From NCBI GenBank assembly GCA_036186865.1, contig AP025047.1:31310652-31374651 (forward strand): DNA of 64,000 nucleotides, read 5' to 3'. How positions within the stretch are numbered: the stretch's first letter is position 1; the number at the start of each line of letters is the position of its first letter. The position numbers and the translations under genes were made by a program. Positions 1 through 11,623 of the stretch are shown one piece after another. The notes below the pieces were generated by a model. The model was not told where the DNA came from and searched no databases. It saw only the letters and a program-made list of their open reading frames with translations. Origin of the DNA: Eustoma russellianum (lineage: Eukaryota; Streptophyta; Magnoliopsida; Gentianales; Gentianaceae).

Positions 1-922
1 GATCCACATCTAGTATCTAACACCCAGGAAGAAGAAGTAGATAAATTAATTTCTATAACATAAATACCTGAAGATGTAGTCCGCTACCCTTCATCTTCTT
101 CAACTCATCCAAATAACATAAAAATTTCTTGTCCAATGCCCAGGCTTGTTCTAATGGAAACAAGTTCCTTCCTTAGGAGCCTTTGCCTTGGGACCAGGTT
201 TTGGTTTAGCTTGACCCTTTGACCCTTTAACTCCTTTGCACCTTTAGCCTTACCCGTGCCTTTACCTTTCCTTTTCATTGGCTTGATATTGACACTCAAT
301 ACTTGGGTAGGCTTTTTGATATTCCCATCAGCAGTTTTGAGCACACCATGTAGCTCACAATGGACTTTTCCATATTATTCATATTGTAGTTCATGACGAA
401 CTGAGAAAAACTGCTAGGTAAAGAGTGTAGGATCAAATCCGTGGCGAGTTTCAAACTCAGGGATATCCAAGTCTTGCAAGGTGATCTATATAGCCTTTCA
501 TCTTCAAAACATGAGCGCTAACAGATTCACCTTCAGACATCTTACAGTCAAAAAGTGCAACAACGGTGTCAAACTATCCTGCCTAGCCTGTTGTTGGAAT
601 GGTTGTTTGAGATGCACACTCATCTCATAAGCCTTTAAGTGTTCCAGGTCCTTCTGAAGTCCTGGACACATAGTTGCCAACATAAGACATCCTATGTCAT
701 TGGAATCTTCCACGTGCTTCTTATACTTACTCTTAGCAGCAACAGAAGCATCAGCAGGAGGGTGTTCAGTGACAGGGTCATCGAGCACATATGACTTCTT
801 TTCTTGCTTGAGAACGATTCTCAAGTTTCGAAACCAGTCAACAAAATTAGTCCCACATTCTTTCAGTTTTTCCTTCTCAGGGATAGATCGCACTGATAAG
901 GTGGAATTATATTAGTAGCCAT
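1..922 (-). pseudogene. Ty1/copia gag-protease remnant
   Basis: Minus-strand remains of a copia polyprotein. A start codon lies at 922-920 (MATNIIPPYQ...). After a frameshift the gag body reads SIPEKEKLKECGTNFVDWF and continues to about 500 with LMLATMCPGLQKDLEHLKAY, a typical copia gag core. A further block at 345-105 (MLKTADGNIKKPTQVL and a Lys-rich tract) matches the end of the same gag type, and the zinc-knuckle region after it is frameshifted. At 75-1 the reading SSWVLDTRCGS is the aspartic protease active site, with the expected DTG changed to DTR, so the protease would be dead. Several frameshifts break the frame. Integrase and RT would lie beyond the left edge. The family is clear; the lineage within copia is not assigned. 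Confidence 0.8.
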
Positions 923-1134
923 TTTGATCTACAAAACATGCAAAGTAACACTTTAAATAATGAGGTTAAAATTTATGAAACTCCCACTAAAACATAACCC
1001 TCCAAAAAATTAATTTAGTGAGCTAAGATCCATATTTGACTTAATTCTAAACTCAGCTTTGGCACGATGCTTAAAATTAAGTTATTTAGGTAGGTAACTC
1101 CTTTACCAATTACATCTCATGTAATGTCATATCC
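923..1134 (-). other. Leader of the copia remnant, no gene
   Basis: AT-rich sequence upstream (on the minus strand) of the copia gag start. It would be the untranslated leader between primer-binding site and gag, but no primer-binding site is recognisable. It ends where the gypsy LTR of element A begins, so A probably inserted into this older copia element. The right-hand target duplication cannot be tested because A's 3' LTR is truncated. Confidence 0.45.
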
Positions 1135-2060
1135 TGCAATTTTCGAGTCCGACCTTAAATAATTAGAAAACAACTTAAAGAGACAATGTTAGTAATTATG
1201 TATGTTTATGAGGATTAGTTAAATAAGTTATAGGTAGAAAAAAAATAGTCAAAAGTAGAAATGGGAAAAATTAGACCAAAATACCAAAAATATCCCTCCC
1301 CACTTAAATGGTAGGGGAGTTACACAAATGAGTATAACTCCCCATCATACCACTAGCCATCGGTTACAAGCAAGAAAGGGAGAGGGAGAAAATGCCTGGG
1401 AGAGAGAGAAGGAAGAGAAAGAAAAGAAGAAGAAGAGTAAGAGGAAGAAAGAGCGGCTGATCTAGGTTAACCCTTTCCCGAAATCCTGCAGTACACTCGT
1501 AAGGCTAACTAGAAACAAAGGCAAGTAATCTTTCAATACGCTTTACGTAAATTTTGTTATCTTAGGCCCTATGTTCTTAGAAAGAGAAAACTCGGATCAC
1601 ACATTAGTAACTTTGATTTGTTTATGTTAGATGCTTCATCATATGCTATTGTTGTTGTTGATGGTGTAAAGTCATGTTCTTTGGGCCAATTACTGAAAAT
1701 GGTTACATTGTGATCTTTGTTGATAAATATGCCCATAAAAGTATTATTCGTAATGTATTCATTGTTTGGTATAAGTTCTTGAGTCCATTACGTACATCTT
1801 AAGTGTCTTGAGTGTATTTGCAGAAGGTTGAAGGATTAAAGATGAAATGGTTGTAGACTTGTTGGGTTGGAAAGTTTGAAGAGATATATTGGAGGTTGTG
1901 GGTGATAGAAGGCTTAGGATGGACACTACTTTACGTGTTTAAGAATCAACTCATGTTAGTTGTGGTGCTAAGTTGGATCTTGAAGTGTAAACATGGAAGG
2001 GTTGAAGGAGGAAGGTGATGAGAAGAAGTTACTGCAGAAAAACTACAGTTCTGAAATGTC

Positions 2061-2310
2061 AGAACACTTTGAACACATACATTAGGCGCTTCAAGTCACA
2101 TTAGGCGCCTAATGTAGGCGTTCAATGTGTCCCAGTGCATCCCTGTACACTTCGAATACCTACATTAGGCGCTTCATGTCACATAAGGTGCTTCATATAG
2201 GTGTTCGATGTATACGGCACATCCCCGAACACTTCGAACGCCTAGTATAGGCGCCTCATGTCACTTTAGGTGCCTCAAGTAGCGTTCCAAGTGTATTGAA
2301 AGTTCTTTTG
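2061..2310 (+). repeat. 83-bp tandem repeat with GGCGCC palindromes in A LTR
   Basis: Three copies at about 83 bp spacing (landmark ACACTTYGAA near 2064, 2147 and 2230). The first holds a perfect 18 bp palindrome, ACATTAGGCGCCTAATGT, at 2098-2115. The same array recurs in the second LTR at about 7625-7850, so it belonged to the element before insertion. Confidence 0.75.
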
Positions 2311-2390
2311 ACCCATTAAGCGCTCAATGTGTGTGAGATACCTTTATTCTATTTCATTGCTCATAAAATACAAGTGTTTTTGAAGTGTAC

Positions 2391-2760
2391 TTGAGTTGTA
2401 AACATTAAGTGTCAATGAGTAGAGTTAAGTATGAATTCGAAGTGAATTTACGATACGAAAGGGCATGAAGTGGTATAAATGAGGTATACTTAAGTTGTAA
2501 ACATTAAGTGTGAATGAATAAAGTTAGGTATGAATTCGAAGTGAGTTAGCAATATGAAAGGGCATGAAGTGGTATGAATGAGGTACACTTGAGTTGTAAA
2601 CATTAAGTGTGAATGAATAAAGTTAGGTATGAATTCGAAGTGAGTTAGCAATATGAAAGGGCATAAAATGGTACGAATAAGGTGTGTTTGAGGACGTATA
2701 AATGAGCTAGGGTAAGTACGAACTCGAGATGATTTTTGTAATACAAAGGACATAAGATGG
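2391..2760 (+). repeat. 99-bp tandem repeat in A LTR
   Basis: Three close copies of a 99 bp unit and a degenerate fourth (landmark AACATTAAGTGT at 2401, 2500 and 2599). The second LTR breaks off inside the first unit (about 7970), which may mark a recombination or deletion point. Confidence 0.8.
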
Positions 2761-2956
2761 TAAGAGCAGGGTGTGATGGAGGTTCAGGACTTTGTACTTG
2801 ATATGTAAGTGTGTGTGTTTGTTTACATGTTTGATATGATGTTACATGAGCATTCTGCATCATGACATGAACACTTTGCATTTCGACATGAGTTTTGTTT
2901 TGCGAAAAGAATACGAATTTGAAAAGAATATTAAAGTTATTGAAAAGCAACTATGG

Positions 2957-3330
2957 CTGCTGGTTGATCGCAGGGTATAAAAGTCACGCCTGCGAAAGCA
3001 GGCTATAAAAGCATGATTTGTGAATCAACAGCAGGGTATAAGGTATTTTATGGGGCCGTGGACCTATCAGCATGGAAAATAAAGTTATTTTGTGGGGCCA
3101 TGGACCTATCAACACGGATATATGATATTGTAATGGGGCCGTGGACCTATCAGCACGGATATATGATATATGTAATGGGGCCGTGGACCTTTCAGCACGG
3201 GGTATAAAGTTATATGTTATGGGGCCGTGGACCTTTCAGTACGGGGTATAAAGTTATATGTTATGGGGTCGTGTACCTTTCAGCACGGGGTATAAAGTTT
3301 TGTTTGCTGTGGACTGATCACCCACAGGGT
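2957..3330 (+). repeat. Array of small hairpins, most followed by GGTATAAA-like sequence
   Basis: At least nine short inverted repeats in a row. Examples: GCCTGC-GAAA-GCAGGC at 2988-3003; CCGTG...CACGG at 3181-3200; a 6 bp stem CTGTGG/CCACAG at 3307-3327. Six copies between 3056 and 3310 are spaced about 42-44 bp. Most right arms run straight into GGTATAAAG or a close variant. Stem sequences differ at the two ends of the array while the layout is kept. Confidence 0.7.
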
Positions 3331-3629
3331 ATAAAGTTCTGCTACGTGAAGAATATGATAAGAAGTATTATGAAAAGTTTTGTGGAATGACACGCATGAC
3401 ATGTTTACGAAAGAAGACATATGCATGGGTGTTGTGTGTGGTTTTAAAGAAGTACATGCATCATGTTACACGAAGCATAAGATTTGACATGCAAGAAATG
3501 TTACTAGCATATGTTCTGTTTAGTAGTATGTTTGGCTCTACATGTGTTGGTTTCATTTTGTGTGTTAATTATGTGGCTTATATGGATTTGATGACTTGTT
3601 ATAAAGAAGTTATTTGCCTACCCGAGCAC

Positions 3630-4179
3630 CTTATTTTCATTCTTTGAGTAAACTCGTTCCTGCGATTATGTCTGATAATCGCTTAAAGATGACAAAGTTT
3701 GAGCGAGGTTTGGATTCGAGAATTCAGTCGGCAATTGTAAATGCGGAGATGAGAATCTACGAAGACATGCTGGACACGTACTTTCACGTTAAGAGAGATT
3801 TCCGCAGAATAGCTGCAAGAGAGGCCGGTGCAAGATACTCTGACGAGATAAGAGGCCAAGGGAGGAGATTGGATTTGGTGACAGGCCTAGACGTTGGGAT
3901 AAGATTCATAAAAGAGGCCCAGTCAGGAAGTTTTCAGAGACCCCCGCCACAGAGTCCAGTTGTACACCAGGATGTAGGTGTTTGCCACATTGTAATAAGA
4001 GCCATGACAGTGAATCTGGGAAGGTGGTAGGAGTATGTTATCGATGCGAACATGTGGGCAACCTTATTAGGGATTGCCCAGAGATAAGGAAAAATGCTCC
4101 GGGAGAAGTGGCTCAGCAGCCGAAGGCAAAGCCGAGTATGAATGTCTGCGTCGATTTCATGACTGACACAGATATTTAG
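3630..4179 (+). pseudogene. Gypsy gag C-terminal remnant (element A)
   Basis: Reads FVPAIMSDN-like sequence then KMTKFERGLDSRIQSAI, matching the second half of the gypsy capsid domain in Tekay/Del elements. After a frameshift near 3980 a zinc knuckle follows at about 4036-4077 (CYRCEHVGNLIRDC). The expected His of the CX2CX4HX4C motif is Asn here, so zinc binding would be impaired. The N-terminal half of gag is missing and the sequence joins LTR DNA directly. The protein would package element RNA in the cytoplasm if intact. Confidence 0.75.
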
Positions 4180-4429
4180 GAAGTCACCGACATGGTATGA
4201 GGTACAATTTTAGTGAATAAATATTGGCCAATGTACTTTTCAATAGTGGCATGAACCACTCTTTCGTGGCAAAGGGATTCGTTAAGCCCCTTCGTGGTTC
4301 ACCAGAATAGTTGGAGACTCTGTACCGTGTCTAAGTGTCGAGATCATATTAAGATCTCACACCAACATTGACTGTCGATTAAAACAAGTGACAGTTAAGA
4401 ATTCTAAGATGGAAGATATAACCTTCCAA

Positions 4430-6560
4430 GGTGATTGCCGTTGATTCGAAGAAAGTTGGAAAGTTAGCACCGAGTGGTCTAATCCCATTGTTACTGAAGT
4501 GCAGAGTTTTTGGGTCTAGCTAGTTATTACGGGAAGTTTGTTGAGGGACTTTCGACAATAGCGAAGCCCCTCAGTTGGCTTACTCAAAAGAAATCCAAGT
4601 TTGAGGGGACGGCGGAATGCGAGAAAAGATTCACAAAGTTTAAGAAGAGAGTAACCACATCTTCATTATTGGCTCAACCCTCCTGTACAGAAGGTTTTAT
4701 GATATGCGTCAAAAAATGGCCTAGGTACGTAAACTGTAGCATAAGTTATGATTTTCCATCCAAATCGAGTTTAGGTTAATACTTCACCTGTAGGTTGTGT
4801 TTTGATGTAACATGGGCGAGTTATGGCATATGCTACGAGGCAACTAAAATCTTAAGAACAGAATTATCCGACATATGATCTTGAGCTTGCAGAAGTTGTG
4901 TCTGCCTGAAGATTTGGTGGCACTTTTTATATGGGAAAAAGTGGACTATGTTTACTGATGGTAAGAGCCTAAAGTATCTGTTCTTCCGGAAGGAGTTGAA
5001 CATGGGACAGCGACGATGGTCGGAAATGCTAAAGGACTATGACTTGACCATTAATTACCATCTGGGAAAAAGCTAATAAAGTGGCTGATGCACTAAACAG
5101 GAAGTCTAACCATGTGTGACAATCACCATTAGAGAGAGAAATGGAATAATTGGTCTAGATTCGATTGACTCTAAGGTGAATATTTTGATAGCATTGACCA
5201 TCACATCGAGTCTGATTGATCGGACAGAAGAGGCTCAGAAGAATGATAAGACTTTGGGTGTTATTGCTGAGAAACTGAGGTATAGTCAGGTTGATGGATT
5301 TCAGGCTAATGATGACGGGGAGCTATGGTTCAGTGGGTGACTATGTGTTCCTGAGATAGATGAATTCAGATAGAAATTTTGTAGGAGGCTCATAGTTCGA
5401 ATGTTGTTGATGCATCCCGGTAGCACCAAGAGGTACATAGATCTCTGACAATATTATTGATGGTGTAAGATGTAGAGGAATATTGTAGAGTTCATTGAGA
5501 GAAGTCTGGTGTGTCAGCAAGTTGAGACTGAACACCAGAGACTTGGTTGATTAGTGATGCTGTTGGAGCTTCCAAAGGAGAGATAGGAACTTATTATGAG
5601 GGACCTTGTGGTTGGTTTACCGAAAATAAGAGGTGGATATAACATGATTTTGGTGATTGTGAATCGCTCAACTAAGGATGCACGTTTTCTATTGGTCTGG
5701 AGGGAAGTATCTCTCGATAAGTTGGTAAATTTGGATGTGGACAACATTGTCAGCCTGCACAGTGTTCCCATGAGCATAGAGTCTGACCAAGATCCATGGT
5801 TTACTTCCAAGTTTTGGACAGCGTTTCAGAAAAACCATGGGCACAGACTCAAGGTTAAGCACAGCATATCATCCCCGAACTGACGGACAGTCTGAGTGGA
5901 CTATCCAGACCCTAGGAGACATGCTAGGGGCTTGTGTCCTTGACTTCAAAGGAAGTTGGGACAGAATGGTTAAATTAATGGAGTTCTCGTATAATAATAG
6001 TCACCACAATGCAAGTGATATGGCTCCTTTCGAACGTTGTATGGAAGGAATAGGTCCCTAGTTTATTGGGATGAAGTCGGCATGAGGACCATCAATGGAC
6101 CTGAGTTACTTGAGAAGACACTAGAAAAGGGAATATCATACAGGAAAGACTTAAGACAGCTCAGGATTGTAATAAAAATTGGCCGGATTCCAAGCGACGA
6201 TCTTTGGAATTTAAAGTAGGTGAAAATGTTTATTTGAGAATGTCACCTACGAAGGGCGTTATGAGGTTTAGAGTGAAAGGTAAGCGAAGCCCCGTTTTAT
6301 TGGTCCCTACAAGATACTTGAAAAGTGGAAGATTTGGCATTACCTCCAGTATCGGGACAGGTTCATAAAATCTTTCACGTATCACAGTTAAAGAAGTACG
6401 TGACGGATCCGAGCTATGTACTCGAAGCACAACCTTTGGAACTTAAGGGTGATGTTACCTATGAAGAGGTATCGGTGAGAATAGCGGACTGGAAAAAAAA
6501 GTGCTGAGAAAATAGGTGATTCCTTATGTGAAGGTTATAATGGAGCAATCACGCAGAGCG
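4430..6560 (+). pseudogene. Gypsy pol remnant: RNase H, integrase, chromodomain-like tail (element A)
   Basis: The RT core with its YxDD box is absent. Pol resumes at 4510 with LASYYGKFVEGLSTIAKPL, the segment linking RT to RNase H. RNase H end signatures are visible around 4940-5100 (WTMFTDGKSLKYL, RRWSEMLKDYDL). Integrase zinc-finger pieces lie at 5410-5540 (HPGSTKRY..., LVCQQVETEHQ). Catalytic-core pieces follow in shifting frames at 5596-6060 (VLVIVNRSTKDARF, SIESDQDPWFTSKFW, TDGQSEWTIQTL). The C-terminal part at 6350-6560 reads KIFHVSQLKKYV and later a WK/EEATWE-like tail typical of chromoviruses. Stops and frameshifts occur throughout, so no product is possible. Confidence 0.8.
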
Positions 6561-6652
6561 GAAAGCCACTTGGAAACTTGAAGAGCAGATACATGGGAAG
6601 TATCCTCAACTCTTCAACTAAGGTACGTAAGTTTCGAAGACGAAACTTTTGT

Positions 6653-6665
6653 AAGGGGGGTGGAA
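6653..6665 (+). other. Polypurine tract of element A
   Basis: AAGGGGGGTGGAA sits directly before the second LTR (TGTCATATCC). It follows the GTTTCGAAGACGAAAC block that typically precedes the polypurine tract of Tekay/Del gypsy elements. Confidence 0.8.
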
Positions 6666-7974
6666 TGTCATATCCCACAATTTTCGAGTCCGACCTTAAA
6701 TAATTAGAAAACAACTTAAAGAGACAATGTTAGTAATTATGTATGTTTATGAGGATTAGTTAAATAAGTTATAGGTAGAAAAAAATAGTCAAAAGTAGAA
6801 ATGGGAAAAATTATACCAAATACCAAAACTACCCCTCCCGACTTAAATGATAGGGGAGTTACACAAATGAGTATAACTCCCCATCATACCACTAGCCATC
6901 AATTACAAGCAAGAAAGGTAGAGGGAGAAAACACCTGGGAGAGAGAGAAGGAAGAGAGAAGAGAAAAGAAGAAGAAGAAGAAGAAGGAAGAAAGAGCGGC
7001 CGATCTAGGTTCAACCTTTTCCGAAATCCTGTAGTACGCTCGTAAGGCTAACTAGAAACAAAGGCAAGTAATCTTTTTATATGCTTTAAGCAAATTTTGT
7101 TATCTTAGGCCCTATGTTCTTATAAAGAGAAAACTCGGATCACACATTAGTAACTTCGATTTGTTTATGTTAGATGCTTTATCATATGGTATTGTTGTTG
7201 TTGATGGTGTAGAGTCATGTTCTTTGGACCAATTTCTGAAAATGGTTACATTGTGATCTTTGTTGATAAATATGCCCATAAAGTGTTATTCGTAATGTGT
7301 TCATTGTTTGGTATAGGTTCTTGAGTCCATTACGTACATCTTAAGTGTCTTGAGTGTATTTGCAAAAGGTTGAAGGATTAAAGATGTCATGGTTGTAGAC
7401 TTGTTGTGTTGGAAATTTTGAAGAGATATATTGGAGGTTGTAGGTGATAGAAGGCTTAGGATGGACACTACTTTACGTGTTTAAGAATCAACTCATGCTA
7501 GTTGTGTGTTAAGTATGTTGAATCTAGGTGGTAAGATAGATCTTGAAGTGTAAACATGAAAGGTTGAAGGAGGAAGGTGATGGGAAGAAGTTACTGCAGA
7601 AAAAACTGCAGTTCTAAACCGTCAGAACATTTCGAATTCCTACATTAGGCACTTCAAGTCACATTAGGCGCCTAATGTAGGCGTTCAATGCGTCCCAGTG
7701 CATGCCTGTACACTTTGAACACCTACATTAGGCGCTTCATGTCACATAAGGCGCTTTATGTAGGCGTTCGATGTATACGGCACATCCCCGAACACTTCGA
7801 ACGCCTAGTATAGGCACCTCATGTCACTTTAGGTGGCTTAAGTAGCGTTCCAAGTGTACTGGAAGTTCTTTGACCCATTAAGCGCTCAATGTGTGTGAGA
7901 TACCTTTATTCTATTTCATTGCTCATAAAATACAAGTGTTTTTGAAGTGTGCTTGAGTTGTAAACATTAAGTGT
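6666..7974 (+). repeat. Partial 3' LTR of element A
   Basis: Aligns with 1135-2410 with scattered differences, including the 83 bp array. Homology stops inside the 99 bp repeat, where element B LTR sequence begins. The missing 3' part means no target duplication can be read. Confidence 0.8.
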
Positions 7975-10900
7975 AAAACATACAAACATTAAGAAGGGAT
8001 GTATCCTCCGCTTTTTACATTCTCTCTCATTCATTTCACTCCGACGCAAACAAGCCTATACAATCCTTATTTTCCCGCTTCAACTCTCGGCCAAGCAGAC
8101 TTGAGAGGATAAATTAATTTCACTTGTTTATTTCTCCTCATTCTATCTCCATCCACACCATGAACATTTCCCTTCCCCCTCACTAAGCCAAAAAATCAAA
8201 GTCCTCCCAGGTCAATTCCCTACCTCAACTTTGACCACCATAAAGCAAGGAGAAGACCGTTTCTTCAACCTCCAAGTGAAGAATCCAAGTTGGCATGTGT
8301 GGGATCTCTTAAGGTAAAGATCTTATCACACTTCCTCAACATATTTCTCTCCATCTCTCTCTCCAAATGACTGTAATATGACCATTATTAAGGCACTTGG
8401 GCCGTGGGGTGCAACAAGAAGAAAAGAATTCTTCAACTTAGAAAAGTAGGAATCTTCAAGGAGTTCTAAATGTAAGACTGTAGTAGATTGATTTTAGAAC
8501 CTTCATAAAGTTTTCATCTTTAAAATTGACTCATTCTTTCTTCATTCTTGGCCTTAGGCCGAGAGGTGTATAAGAAAAAAAGAAAAGGAGGAACCTTTTC
8601 ATCCTAAGTGTAAGATTCAAGAGAGAAGGCAAGTATTCTACCTAGTTTCTTCATGCATGTGGAAAAATGAGTCTTTTATATTCATATCAAAGGATAATCA
8701 TAACATTAAATTATGACTTGGCTATGGACATAAAGAAAGCGTGTTTGCATGCTCTTTTTATGATGATCTTAGTATCATTTTTAGAGATATGCATTATCTT
8801 GATTATGATTGTAGGAAGAAGGATCTTGCATGTCAAATTTCAGGTAGAAGAAAGTCTCTTATATGGTTGCATGTAGAATCATCATGATCATCATCAAATA
8901 ATGACCATCATTTTCATATATATATATTCATCATCATCATACATGACCATATAATATGTGGGAATGAAAATTGTGTGAGTATTTATGTAACTATCTTGCA
9001 TGCATTTAAAAGAAGTAAAAATTGTGTATGTGTGGGGTATAAGGAACCTCGGCCATGCATGGTAAGTATCCCACAAATATATGAATTGTGTGCATGATGT
9101 GAAAGAAGAAATAAATAGGAAAAGATAGGGGTGTCTAGCATGTATGTTATGGGAATCAAGTTGTGGGTGTGTGCATAGTGTTTTTGGCTAAGTTTCCATA
9201 AAAGGCGCCCTCGTGATATCTTTAAGAATTACCTGAATATTTATATATGTATTTGCATGAAGTAATGTAGCTAACAAGTTGCATGGTGTATATTTGTGTA
9301 GGTGAGTCAACTTTCGGCCAAGTGGCCATGGTGATGTGAGATTATGATATTTTGACTAGTTATTAGAATACATCCATGTAAATGTGTAAAGACATGTATG
9401 ATGTGCAATATATACATAACAACAAGTGAGTATGCTAATTAGTAAATTCAAGAAATGACACAATATGATAAAATGGGAATGGACCGAGGGTTGTTGAATG
9501 GACTATAAGAAACTTTGTAAATTAATAACATATGAAAAAGAATGCTAAATGGAAGTAAATAAATAAAAGTATGGAACAAATCAAAGGAATAAAAATAGTG
9601 CTTTGAAAAGCCAAAAGAGGGATGAATTTGGGGGTAATAACCGAGGTCAGATCAATTAACCCCGGATCTGAGCGGGTCCAGAACATATCATCAGACCAAT
9701 TAACCCCGGGTCTGGGACGGGTCCAGAATAGATATCAGATCAATTAACCCCAGATTTGAACAGGTCCAGAACATATCATGTCATCAAACCAATTAACCCC
9801 GGGTCTGGAGTCGGGTTAGTCGCATGCTTGGCCGGCAATGGAATCATGAAGCTTTCTTTAAAAACATGGGACCGTAAAAACTTTTCATGCATAACGAAAA
9901 CATAGTTGCTCATAAAACTTGCTTGCATATGTAAAATTCATAAAACCAGTTTCATAATCATGCGTGATACATGTAGTGATATGCAATCCAAGTCATGACA
10001 TGAATAATCGTATGCATTCCTTATACATGTCAACATGCGTGGTTTCGGAACTAAATATTTCTAGACTTTTACTCCATATTCATGGGGCGGTTAAGCTAAC
10101 CAAATAGGTCCATTTCAATAATCCCTTGTCACAAATACGTTTGGTGGAATCTAAGATACATGTCGTAAAATTTCAGATTATTTCAATAACCATAAAGGGG
10201 CTCATTTACTAAATTTCTGAAATGGGTTAGGTGCTGAAACTGAACTGACCTATTTTACCAACAATTCAATTGCGGCAAATCTGTGATTCGTTTTTCATAA
10301 ATTCCAACTCGTACAAATCATAAACATGTGGAACTAGTATCTGAAACAAGGGATTTCACATAAGATAAACAATAGGGAACAAGAGCCAAAAGTGGATCTG
10401 AAGTGTTGAAATGCTTAGAAGAATGAAACCAGCCTAAAACCAAGAGTACATTGCATCCATACACAAAACGAAGTTCTAAAAGCAATACGTTTTTTCATGA
10501 TACAGATTTACAAAAATGGTTATCACGCAAAACGTTTCAAAAGAATTTTACAAGACATGTTGGACAAATGATTTTATCGCGTGAACAGTTAAAAAAAGAT
10601 TTTTAATGAAAAATGTATCTTGCATCGACTGATTCCATATGAGACATTTTATGATATGTTACGCTATTCCGACGGCCTACATTCTATGATTAGATGCTGC
10701 CTAATGTCGGGTGTAGTAGTGAGGATGTCAGGAGAAACATTTGTTGTGAGCGCCTCTTGAGACTGGAACCCAGGTGAGGGGTTGTTGTCACTTGGCCAAG
10801 AGGCGCTTGTGTGGGGCATGAGTGTAAAACCTTTCTGGGACACGGGATCCCTGCCTTCCAAAGGACATCTACCCTTATGTTTTGGCCTAAGTGTAACACC

Positions 10901-11132
10901 GTGTCATGGATCCAAGATCCTTGCCAAAACGTGTCACCATTAGACCATATACACATGATGTAACACCATGGTTGGACCATCAGAATTCATAGACGGTACA
11001 AGAGACTACTCGGGATATCATTTGGTATTTCATGTGTACCGCTCTTGCAATACGAAAAGTGATATAGCCAATATATGATTTGAAATGTTTATGAAAGTTA
11101 CAAAATGACATGTTTCAAATGTTTATGATGCA
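7975..11132 (+). repeat. Left LTR of element B, truncated at both ends
   Basis: Aligns with 12779-15200 of the right LTR: ATCCTCCRCTTTTT near 7998, the CATGCATGGTAAGTATCCC segment near 9050, and GACATTTTATGATATGTTA near 10640. It carries an extra ~0.7 kb block at 9643-10347. No primer-binding site follows; the LTR passes directly into gag zinc-knuckle sequence at 11133, indicating an internal deletion. Confidence 0.7.
9643..10347 (-). repeat. Inverted fragment of element-D-type LTR inside B LTR
   Basis: This block is absent from the matching place in the other B LTR (about 14440-14462). It aligns in reverse orientation with the D LTR, roughly 49000-50110. It includes the GATC-rich tandem repeat (CAATTAACCCCGG repeated four times at 9650-9800) and the ATGGGGCGGTTAAGCTAACC segment near 10082, the reverse complement of 49577-49594. 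Both ends are truncated and no target duplication is obvious. Confidence 0.75.
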
Positions 11133-11249
11133 TGTTTTAGATGCGGCGAGATCAGACACCTGATGAGGGACTGCCCGAGGAGGAGGAAAGGCTTACTAGG
11201 AGAAGCACAACAGCAAGAAGGGCCATCACGGCCCGATATTCAAGATTAG
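11133..11249 (+). pseudogene. Gag zinc-knuckle fragment (element B)
   Basis: Thirty-eight codons begin CFRCGEIRHLMRDC, a perfect CX2CX4HX4C zinc knuckle, followed by Arg-rich sequence and a TAG at 11247-11249. This is the nucleocapsid part of a gypsy gag. Upstream capsid sequence is missing because LTR DNA abuts it, and protease, RT and integrase do not follow. It is the only recognisable protein-coding trace inside element B. Confidence 0.75.
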
Positions 11250-11623
11250 AAGATGCTAGACACAGATACTCTAGATGCCCAGATACTTTAACAGATATGT
11301 GAGTGATTTATTCCGATCAGCGCTACTAGAGTTTGAACTTTTGATTGAATTTAAAGTAACTTTGAATTAAGAAAATAAAAAGGATTGACCCGAGTAACGC
11401 GACGGAAGCGTGGAAGCTAGTATACTATAAGAAAGCGATTTAAAAGACTCTACAAAACTGGATGGATACCACAATAACAAAATAAGCACATTTCTAACAT
11501 AGAGCCACGTAAGTTAGGATTCTAAATCAGTACATCGGGTGATGTTCGAGACGTGATATGAGTGAAATCAGTAGAAAATATTAGGGAAAGGATCATGACT
11601 GAACTTTTTGTAATGGAGAGGAA
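11250..11623 (+). other. Non-coding interior and polypurine tract of element B
   Basis: No coding sequence recognisable. The last bases, AATGGAGAGGAA (11612-11623), are purine-rich and directly precede the LTR start TGTTACGACC, fitting a polypurine tract. Confidence 0.6.

Larger units (their letters stand above)
1135..3625 (+). repeat. Partial 5' LTR of element A
   Basis: Starts TGTCATATCC and matches the second copy at 6666 onward. It contains three tandem arrays listed separately. The right boundary is approximate: no TG...CA end and no primer-binding site are seen before gag-like sequence starts near 3630, so the LTR end and leader appear deleted. Confidence 0.75.
1135..7974 (+). mobile_element. 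Element A: decayed Ty3/gypsy (Tekay/Del-like chromovirus)
   Basis: Both ends share a long repeat beginning TGTCATATCC (1135 and 6666), alignable for about 1.3 kb. Between them lie a gag tail, pol remnants and, just before the second repeat, the purine-rich tract that primes plus-strand DNA. Order gag, (RT lost), RNase H, integrase, chromodomain-like tail is that of Ty3/gypsy chromoviruses. The element is heavily damaged: the 5' LTR end, primer-binding site and gag N-terminus are missing (junction near 3625), the RT core is missing (between about 4350 and 4500), many stops interrupt pol, and the 3' LTR is cut at about 7974 where element B begins. Confidence 0.85.

Noticed and set aside
2957..3330. 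CRISPR-like regular spacing of short repeats
   Set aside because: Plant LTR context, units of ~43 bp with no unique spacers, and no cas genes. They are degenerate tandem hairpins.
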